Assembly: GCA_911728435.2 (NCBI GenBank)
Contig: OU452206.1
Coordinates: 11,562,297 to 11,626,296 of the forward strand
DNA: 64,000 bases
DNA from: Apoderus coryli
Taxonomy: Eukaryota > Arthropoda > Insecta > Coleoptera > Attelabidae
Direction of reading: 5' to 3'
In this document: piece by piece, positions 58,201 through 64,000 of the stretch
Layout: every line of letters begins with the position of its first letter
Numbering within the stretch: the first letter of the stretch is position 1
Notes under the pieces: model-generated
Seen by the model: the letters and a program-made list of their open reading frames with translations, nothing else
Told to the model about the DNA's origin: nothing
Database searches by the model: none
Translations under genes and position numbers: made by a program

Positions 58201-59869
58201 TTGGGATGATTTGATTCCACCAGAACTTTCAACATTTTGGAAATTATTTACAATTCAATTACAATGCCTCAATTCCATTAATATTTCAAGGCATGTTCTT
58301 TGTGAAAGTCCTACTCGTATAGAGATTCATGGTTTCTGTGATGCCTCTGAATTAGCATATGGTTGTTGTGTTTATTTACGATCGATTAATGAGCACAATG
58401 GGAATCATCAAGTTAGTCTTCTATGTGCTAAATCTAAGGTAGCACCACTTAAAAAGATTTCTCTTCCAAAACTGGAATTGTGCGGTGCCTTGCTATTAGC
58501 AAAACTATTAGGTAAAGTTATACAAACTGTTACTATTAAAATAGATAATTCATTTTTTTGGTGCGATTCCAAAATTGTTTTAGCATGGATTGCAACTCAA
58601 CCATGCTATCTACAAACTTTTGTAGCCAATAGAGTATGTGAAATACAGGAATTGACATTAGTAACAGATTGGTATCATGTAGCTGGTGATAAAAATCCTG
58701 CTGACATTATATCTCGAGGAATTAACCCAGAAAATTTATCATCTCAAGATATATGGTGGAACGGACCTGACTTTTTACATTCAAATATTTTAACTTTTAA
58801 TAATTCAACGACATTAGATTTTACTAATATAGATATCCCAGAAGTTAAACAAAACACTGTTAGCCTTGTTACAAATAAGGAAAATGATAATATGGATATA
58901 TTTTCAAAATTTTCAAAACTTAACACATTGAATCATGTAGTAGCGTTCATTTTAAGATTTAAAAGAAATTGTCTTGCTAGGATGCATAGAAGCAATAAAA
59001 TACTGAATACCGTTCTTTCTATTGATGAACTGAATTCATCCATGACATGTCTAGTAAAAATGGTTCAGTCACAACATTTTTCATTTGAAATTAATGCTCT
59101 TCAAAATGGAAGGTCGCTTGATTCAAGAAGCAAACTATTATGCCTTAATCCATTTCTTGATGAGAAATCTATAATAAGAGTTGGAGGTAGATTAAAACAT
59201 TCCAATGTATGTTATAATCAAAAGTTTCCTATTATTTTACCATCAAATCACAAATTTACAGAATTAGTTATCCTTAAAACACATTATGATAATTTACATG
59301 CAGGTATGAAAACTTTACTAGCAATAATTAGATTGGAATATTGGATTTTTTCGGGAAAAAATACTATTAAGAAAGTCCTTAGAGGTTGTATACAATGTTT
59401 TCGAGCAAAACCAATATCATTAGATCAAATAATGGGTAATTTACCTCCTGAAAGATTTGATACTATTAGATCATTTTACAAATGCGGGGTAGATTACTCA
59501 GGTCCATTCTTAATCAAAAATAGTACGTTAAGAAATACAAAGTTTGTTAAAGCATATATATGCGTATTTGTATGCCTAAGCACTAAAGCCATTCACATCG
59601 AATTGGTGCAAGGTCTATCTACAGAAGCATTTCTTAACGCCCTTAAGCGATTTATATCTAGACGAGGCAGACCATATTTAATTTATTCCGATAATGGTTC
59701 TAACTTTGTAGGAGCTGCTAACGAGTTACACGAATTATACATTTTGTTAAACAGTCAAGAACATCAAAATGCCATTGTTCAATTTTCTAACAACGCAACG
59801 ATAGAATTTATTTTAAATTTATTGCAGCTAATTCTCCCCATATGGGAGGTCTTTGGGAAGCTTCTATAA
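55214..59869 (+). CDS. BEL/Pao gag-pol polyprotein, frame broken in integrase
   Basis: I take the ATG at 55214 (in-frame TTG at 55199 discounted): 1551 codons. Order: Gag region with a DUF1759-like domain (about residues 105-260); zinc knuckles of C-x2-C-x-H-x-C type at about 325-390; aspartic protease with LLDCGSQSNFIT about 460; reverse transcriptase with VSADIAKMYR about 790 and FYVDDLLTG about 869; RNase H with GFCDAS about 1038 and WCDSKIVLAWI; integrase zinc domain (H..H..C-x2-C) about 1357-1395; integrase core Asp residues in GVDYSGP (about 1424) and SDNGSNFVG (about 1491). The frame then goes wrong and ends at 59869 before the catalytic Glu, which is in the next frame. It makes the proteins for reverse transcription and integration. 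Confidence 0.93.
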   Translation: MANNENTIQVLRNRRSYIKGSLTRFIKYIPNELSEADTQEIKTRLEKIEILFSEYDTIQSNIEFLDEQDISDRDTVEDNFYKYIVMAKSKLTMLGSINNSINSSENLSKFQGVKLKPIDLPLFYGKYENWLNFHDTFISLIHNNNSLDDIQKFHYLRSCLREGAAQVIASLEATNTNYAIAWELLKERFENKRLIINNHIKSMFDIPPIYKESYNALRNLVDNILKNMRALESFDKSIANCDMIIMYLINTKLDNITKREWESTIQHNSLPTLEQLLQFLKEKCMHLEALEANNKKSFNKTESNFTKKGQSFTALQKSTNEVNYKCFYCKQSHAIYVCPEFLNLTNDSKYKEIKKLKLCNNCLRPGHFKTDCKSGGCRKCHGKHNTILHSNNTNEIKTQSNNGSAEQTSSENNVNNNPSTSQSCRDITISTHVANKNNLVLLSTAMVYIQDIQGKYHECRCLLDCGSQSNFITTLLAKKLQLQEAPIKCTISGIGQSPIDLFKIVNTSIKSIHSDYESNLTFLTISKITEKIPTKHFSLNSINIPSYIKLADPNLHKPAEIDILIGSSHFYDLLCNEQISLDNNKLILQKSVLGWILAGTVNIQNNTIKTVNVCNLSLNQQLAKFWELEEVATKKHLSLDEQYCETYFKDTTTRDVDGRFIVRLPYNNDILSNLGNSKPVALKRLESVENRCKRDHNYKQSYNEFMQEYISMKHMSVLSSNLNDDTFSFYLPHHAVKKEGSSTTKFRVVFDGSAITDTNISLNSCLRVGPKIQDDIFDIILRFRSHPYVVSADIAKMYRMILVHPDDRNMQRIFWRENDTEPIQIFALNTVTYGTSCAPFLAVRCLHEVAYQNMKEFPEACSIILRDFYVDDLLTGAESIEKVKQIKNEISLILNSAGFDLRKWASNSLEIINDSNQNSSIHVFKEKSEVKTLGIIWDSDNDSLRYSINTFAIPETITKRHVLSVISQIFDPLGLVGPATIKAKLLMQQLWQKQLNWDDLIPPELSTFWKLFTIQLQCLNSINISRHVLCESPTRIEIHGFCDASELAYGCCVYLRSINEHNGNHQVSLLCAKSKVAPLKKISLPKLELCGALLLAKLLGKVIQTVTIKIDNSFFWCDSKIVLAWIATQPCYLQTFVANRVCEIQELTLVTDWYHVAGDKNPADIISRGINPENLSSQDIWWNGPDFLHSNILTFNNSTTLDFTNIDIPEVKQNTVSLVTNKENDNMDIFSKFSKLNTLNHVVAFILRFKRNCLARMHRSNKILNTVLSIDELNSSMTCLVKMVQSQHFSFEINALQNGRSLDSRSKLLCLNPFLDEKSIIRVGGRLKHSNVCYNQKFPIILPSNHKFTELVILKTHYDNLHAGMKTLLAIIRLEYWIFSGKNTIKKVLRGCIQCFRAKPISLDQIMGNLPPERFDTIRSFYKCGVDYSGPFLIKNSTLRNTKFVKAYICVFVCLSTKAIHIELVQGLSTEAFLNALKRFISRRGRPYLIYSDNGSNFVGAANELHELYILLNSQEHQNAIVQFSNNATIEFILNLLQLILPIWEVFGKLL

Positions 59870-60411
59870 AGTCTGTCAAATATCACATGAAAAGAGCCTT
59901 GTCTAATGCATCTCTAACTTATGAAGAGATGTATACTATTTTAGTCCAGATAGAAGCCTGTTTAAATTCGAGGCCACTCACTCCAATTTCGAGTGATCCT
60001 TTGGATTATAATCCATTAACTCCATCTCATTTTTTGATTGGGGAGACGTTATCTGCTTTACCTCAATCAAATCTTATGGAAATTAAAGAAAACCGCTTAA
60101 ACCGTTATCAGCGAATGCAACAGATCGTACAGCAATTTTGGCATCGATGGTCTTTGGAATATTTGTCAAACATGCAAGAAAGAAATAAATGGAAAGTGAT
60201 AAAATCAAATCCTATTCAAGAAGGAACATTAGTTGTGTTGAAGGATGATAATGTTCCACCCCTCAAATGGTCCATGGCAAGAGTTATTCAGTGTCATCCT
60301 GGAACGGACAATATTGTGAGGGTAGTGTCGGTAAAAATACCGAGTGGCAGAATATTCAAACGAAGTATCAATAAAATTTGTGTTCTTCCAATTGATACGA
60401 ACAATAGTTAA
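59842..60411 (+). CDS. BEL/Pao pol 3' part: integrase end and DUF5641
   Basis: It overlaps the preceding frame by 28 bp in another phase. It starts inside the integrase core: GGLWEASIKSVKYHMKRAL carries the third catalytic acid (Glu). A DUF5641-type C-terminal domain follows (LTPSHFLIGETLSALPQ, RYQRMQQIVQQFWHRWS, ending PSGRIFKRSINKICVLPI), which is specific to BEL/Pao elements. The ATG at 59842 is internal and not a true start. The change of frame lies in an A/T-rich stretch around 59800-59830. It may be a mutation, a sequencing error in this tract or, less likely, programmed. Confidence 0.9.
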   Translation: MGGLWEASIKSVKYHMKRALSNASLTYEEMYTILVQIEACLNSRPLTPISSDPLDYNPLTPSHFLIGETLSALPQSNLMEIKENRLNRYQRMQQIVQQFWHRWSLEYLSNMQERNKWKVIKSNPIQEGTLVVLKDDNVPPLKWSMARVIQCHPGTDNIVRVVSVKIPSGRIFKRSINKICVLPIDTNNS

Positions 60412-60467
60412 TTTGATTACATTAATAATTTATGTTAAAAGTTTATAACTTTTAAGGTGGCCGGCTA

Positions 60468-60667
60468 TGTTAAGTTTGTTATAGTCCAGTCCTTTAATTT
60501 TGTTAACACATTGTATTTTTATGTTTCTATAGTAACACTTTTGTAACAAAAAAAAAAGTCAATTACAGTTCATTTCATTACTCAATAAAAAACTCAATTT
60601 TACAATAAAAAAAGTCGTTATACAAGTTCAATATTCATTTCAATTGGTCCTTTGAGAAAACATAACA
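60468..60667 (+). repeat. 3' LTR of BEL/Pao element
   Basis: 200 bp, identical to the 5' LTR. Preceded by a purine/GGCCGG-containing tract that would serve as the plus-strand primer region, and followed by TSD CTACA. Confidence 0.95.
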
Positions 60668-61260
60668 CTACATACAATAGGTTTTTTAAACCGCTACAAT
60701 AAAAACCCAGAATTTTTATCCAAAAAAGGTCCATATTGACTTTGAGCGTTAATCAAGCGCTGTGGAGAAAAGTTGTTGGACTTGTCACTCAGTATAAAGA
60801 AAATAATCAAGTTTGAGACTATATCTGCAAATGTGCTGCATTACAATTTTTACCAGAAGGTTGTGTCAGCGACGCATGGCTACTAATAATGGAAAATCCA
60901 AAAAGCCGTTGTGAAATTGAAGGATTATCTTGTGGAACAATTGAAAATGATTGTATATGGATATGCTACAACGAGCGACACCGGCCCACAAACTCCGTCG
61001 AAGGGTGTCATAACAAATTAAACAGACGAATTGGAAAATGTGATCCTAACGTGTTTCAAACTTCTCGAAGTATTGGCGGAAGATATTTAGTATTAAAACA
61101 TCATACAACAGGGTTGCTATTTTTACATGCCTACCCAGAAGCGTTCTAAAAAATACATAGATTTGGATAATCGCTTGAACAATGTATTGGATGAATATCT
61201 ACATAGAAGGAAGAATATTCAAGAAGCATGAAAACGTTTAATCTACATTGTAAAGTTTGA
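60668..61260 (+). pseudogene. MULE-type transposase relic, right part
   Basis: Starting in the duplicated CTACA it reads TYNRFFKPLQ, stop, then LWRKVVGLVTQYKENN, AALQFLPEGCVSDAWLL, NSVEGCHNKLNRRIGKCDPN and VFQ. The later KKYIDLDNRLNNVLDEYLH is in another frame. The order fits the second half of insect MULE transposases (…LW+K---L---Y…LAFLP…NN-VEG-HN-LNR--GK-HPN-F…KKY--L--RL). Stops and shifts show it was dead or decaying before the BEL insertion. Confidence 0.7.
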
Positions 61261-61472
61261 TTAAAGTTTTCAATAAATTATACTTCGAATTTCCATTTGT
61301 TTATGTCTATAAATGTTGTCTTAGATGGGGTCATTATTGAAAAAAAAAAGTGTGGAGAGCTATTTTTATGCCTTGGGGTCAGTTTATGTAAGTAAGTATA
61401 TATTTATAGAGGACCGACAAAGAGATCAAAATCAAATCCGTGACTACGAGAAAATAATTTACAATTGCAGAA

Positions 61473-61641
61473 GAAATAAGTAATATTTAGGTAATATTGA
61501 ATTTGAAATAACAGTCTGACCTCTTATTTTAGGCTTAGACAGATTTTGAGTGATGGATTAAGTTTATCCTTGTACCTAAGCCTAAAATAGGAGGTCATAC
61601 TGTTATTTCAAATTCAATATTACCTAAATATTACTTATTTC
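61473..61641. repeat. Hairpin with 65-bp arms
   Basis: GAAATAAGTAATATTTAGGT...TTTTAGGCTTA (61473-61537) pairs with TAAGCCTAAAA...ACCTAAATATTACTTATTTC (61577-61641), two or three mismatches over 65 bp and a 39-nt loop. Compact MITE-like hairpin without coding capacity. Confidence 0.85.
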
Positions 61642-63010
61642 TTGAAATTGTTTCAATTATCATTGTGCTTCAATTTTATCAAATTAAATACCTGACCGGT
61701 ATAGACAACAATTAGGTAATTGCACAATGATAATTTCATACATATTAGTAAGTAGTTAGGTACCCTACTACGTTATTTTAGAAAGTTTACGAAACACACA
61801 TACAAAGGAAGAGAATGTATAAGAATGATTTATCCTGTAGACTAAAATAAAAATAATAATCACATGAAGAATATTATAAATACCAATTAAAACTGATTAC
61901 TGTGAGAAAAATATAGGTATGTATCTATGCTTAAGAAATTACTAGTGGATTATTAAAACGAGAATTAATAGAGCAAGAAATTGAGAATTATTTTTGAAAC
62001 AAATTATCTCAACTTTTTCTTATTTAATAAACACATTTTAATAGTGTTGGTTATAAATAGTAAAAGCAAAAGTTAAATACATATATTCAGGAAGCTCACT
62101 TCCTGGTTATCTAGAAATACGAGGTTTGTTCAAAAAGGTGACTTTTTATTTCTCGAAAAATATTTATTTAGGTACCTATACATCAATATAATAATAGTAT
62201 TGAAATAAAAATCCAATCCCCACGAAATAAATTTGATGATGATGATGAGATTGGTTTGCTCTCGAAACGTGTATGGCATAGATTAACAATTATTCTATTA
62301 AATTTACTTCGTTGTTATAAAGTTCCTAAAGTCTCTTCAAATCATTGAAGAAGAGATGCTATCGGTTTGCGAAGGAAAAACAATAGTTTACAAATGGCAT
62401 GACCCTTGGCTAGGGCAGAAGACAAAAAAGTTTTGAGATATCTTATCTAAAGAAAGTCTAGGAGTCAATTTATTGAGGTGCATGAATGTCGTGCAATGAT
62501 TATTAAAATCAAGAATACAAAGGCTCGGGCTAACTCTCAATTAAATACAGAAAACCATATAAGTTATTCTGTTTAAATAAATTTAAATCATTACAAAGAT
62601 AAAAAATTCATTTGGTAAAGAAAATTGAGGGCTGCTAGAGCACCGTATATAAATCGAGTTAATCAAATGTTGTATTTCCGTAAAGTGTTTTTAATTAATA
62701 CACATAGAAAAGCATAATTTATTATCATTACTCGTTTGTTACTAATTTGTAAACACCTCGCGTTTTGTTTTAATTATTCTTCGATAACAGTGCAATTGAC
62801 TCTAATCAACTTGTAGTGAAAACAAGTTGTCTTTTGATATGTCTGTTTCTCACAGATACGATATAAGTAGGTACAGGTTTTTTTAAGTAAAATTGTTTTA
62901 AATGACATATCAATATGGGTTTGATAAATAATGAAATACAAATAAAATCATATGTTCTATGATTAAGTCGACATCTCTCTCCTGAATAATTATTTAGCCA
63001 TATATATGAC
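61642..63010. other. Intergenic with weak repeat signals
   Basis: CGAGGTTTGTTCAAAAAGGT at about 62128 resembles a mariner terminal repeat, but no partner or transposase was found. A degenerate hammerhead-like motif lies at 62233-62272. Otherwise AT-rich with no supported gene. Confidence 0.4.
62233..62272 (+). repeat. Hammerhead-like motif copy
   Basis: TTGATGATGATGATGAGA-TTGGTTTGC-TCTC-GAAAC-GTGTATGG. The GATGA box, a 4-bp GAGA/TCTC stem and GAAAC are present; the first C of the core is T. Confidence 0.4.
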
Positions 63011-63013
63011 TTA

Positions 63014-63740
63014 GGCTAAGTTCAGATGGTCGCCCGACGACGCGCGTTTTTAGGTCGTCGACGCGTGATGATCGGTTCATATGGTCACACGTTAGTAGCG
63101 CAGCTAGGACACAGTTAAAATAATAGACAGTAACTTATCGTGTCGGTACGTCTGATGTACGTGGGTTCAAAGCACTTCGCCGCGCGTATAGTTATAGTAT
63201 AGTATCTTATAGTATATATAGATATAGTATACCTAATATAGTAGCGGGCGAGAAATGAGCTGGGAATGCGACGAGTCGATGCCGCTTTCAGCGTCTAGTG
63301 GAGCTTTTTGTCTATAGTTAATATTCGATGGCTAGGGGCCATTGTATGTTTGTGATTCCGTATTTGCGAGTGATGCAGCATTGTAGCGGTAGTCGTGGAA
63401 AATGGAAGTTGATGAGGGAACCTGCTTGCGGATTTTATATCGAAGACTGAAATGTTGCCGACAAAGATAAAGTAAAACTAGTTGCCCCCAAAACCGTTTC
63501 TTCAATATTTTATTCAAGTATTTCTTCAAAATCATGTTCCATATTGGTGGTCTTTTTCGACTTCATCGATAAACAGATCGGTGTTGAAATCGTCTTCCAT
63601 CTTGCAGCTTTGTAGCTCTATACGCCTCAAATCGCGCGGTTCAACTGCCAGCCGCAATGGCCAGCACTCCTACCAAAAACGTACCTTAAGCTTAGCCCTT
63701 CCATTTGTAAATATAAGTGTAATTGGTTTATTTCCTGAAT
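63014..63740 (-). mobile_element. Possible PIF/Harbinger-like element with MADF-type ORF relic
   Basis: TTA followed by GGCTAAGTTCAGATGGTCGC (63014) fits a Harbinger-type TTA target and GGC-rich end; a related TTCATATGGTCACACG lies 60 bp further. The first 300 bp are CpG-rich. On the minus strand, ATG at 63600 gives MEDDFNTDLFIDEVEKDHQ and, after a frame change, NMILKKYLNKILKKRFW, which resembles the start of a MADF domain, a typical second protein of Harbinger elements. The other end was not found. Confidence 0.4.
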
Positions 63741-64000
63741 GCGAATGATAAATTTTTCACAAAAATTATGCGTGTACTTTTTGAAAAAACATTAATATTA
63801 TTGAAACAAAAATTGTCTAAAGATGATTTAGAGAGACTTTTGTGGGACGGACCTTTCCAAAAAAAAAAAACAGTTTCTGGTTTAGATTATAATAATAAAA
63901 TCCTCTATCTATAAAAATGGACGAGTTTCAGATCGGTCTTTGTAAGACTGTTCAATATGTTGTGATATTACATTATTATCAAATAATCCATCCCTCGAAA

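Larger units (their letters stand above)
54621..60667 (+). mobile_element. BEL/Pao LTR retrotransposon, near-complete
   Basis: Two LTRs of 200 bp (54621-54820, 60468-60667), both starting TGTTAAG and ending CATAACA, identical as far as I can read. The 5-bp target duplication is CTACA (54616-54620, 60668-60672). A possible primer-binding site starts TGG at 54824. The interior has one long gag-pol frame and a second frame that completes pol. Identical LTRs mean a very recent insertion. There is no env-like frame. Confidence 0.95.

Noticed and set aside
62128..62640. Mariner element starting at CGAGGTTTGTTCAAAAAGGT
   Set aside because: One end-like sequence only; the frames downstream do not show mariner transposase blocks.
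1..64000. CRISPR array, operon or bacterial features
   Set aside because: The repeats are dispersed or inverted rather than direct with unique spacers, and the gene has spliceosomal introns, so this is a eukaryotic genome.

Overview
This 64 kb window is AT-rich, intron-rich animal DNA, almost certainly from an insect. BEL/Pao and Tc1/mariner-like elements, MITEs with TIRs starting CAGGGTG next to TA, and LINE relics fill the introns. A beetle is my guess, but nothing in the sequence proves the order.

The one host gene I can identify is on the + strand: the 3' part of a RIM gene (Rab3-interacting molecule, the presynaptic active-zone scaffold). Fifteen exons between 1591 and 45496 join with consistent splice phases into 1185 codons plus a stop. 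They encode, in order, the PDZ domain (exons 1-2), a linker (3), the C2A domain (4-5), a long Ser/Arg-rich linker with a RIM-BP-type SH3 ligand RQLPQVP (6-12), and the C2B domain with the RIM C-terminus (13-15). Upstream exons (Rab3-binding/zinc-finger part) must lie before base 1. All splice donors used are GT.

Layout: 1-1590 upstream intron; 1591-14955 PDZ to mid-linker exons, with introns holding LINE and transposase relics, long-TIR elements and a 94-bp perfect palindrome; 14956-17849 an intron with a broken LINE that carries a nested SINE whose head resembles 5S rRNA; 18081-22914 an intron with a nearly full-length LINE ORF (18475-21276) and a transposon with a tRNA-like unit; 22915-29535 linker exons; 29536-44301 a 14.8-kb intron packed with DNA-transposon remnants and inverted repeats; 44302-45496 the C2B exons; 45497 to about 46020 the 3' UTR.

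From 46 kb to the end there is no recognisable host gene: Tc1-like relics, MITEs, and a young BEL/Pao element (54621-60667, two identical 200-bp LTRs, TSD CTACA) inserted in the reading frame of an older MULE-type transposase relic, then a possible PIF/Harbinger-like element at the right edge. The most unusual repeated signal is a short structured motif (CTGATGAT, stem, CGAAACATGT), seen in about seven diverged copies, that resembles a hammerhead ribozyme core. All assignments come from reading the sequence; no database search was run.
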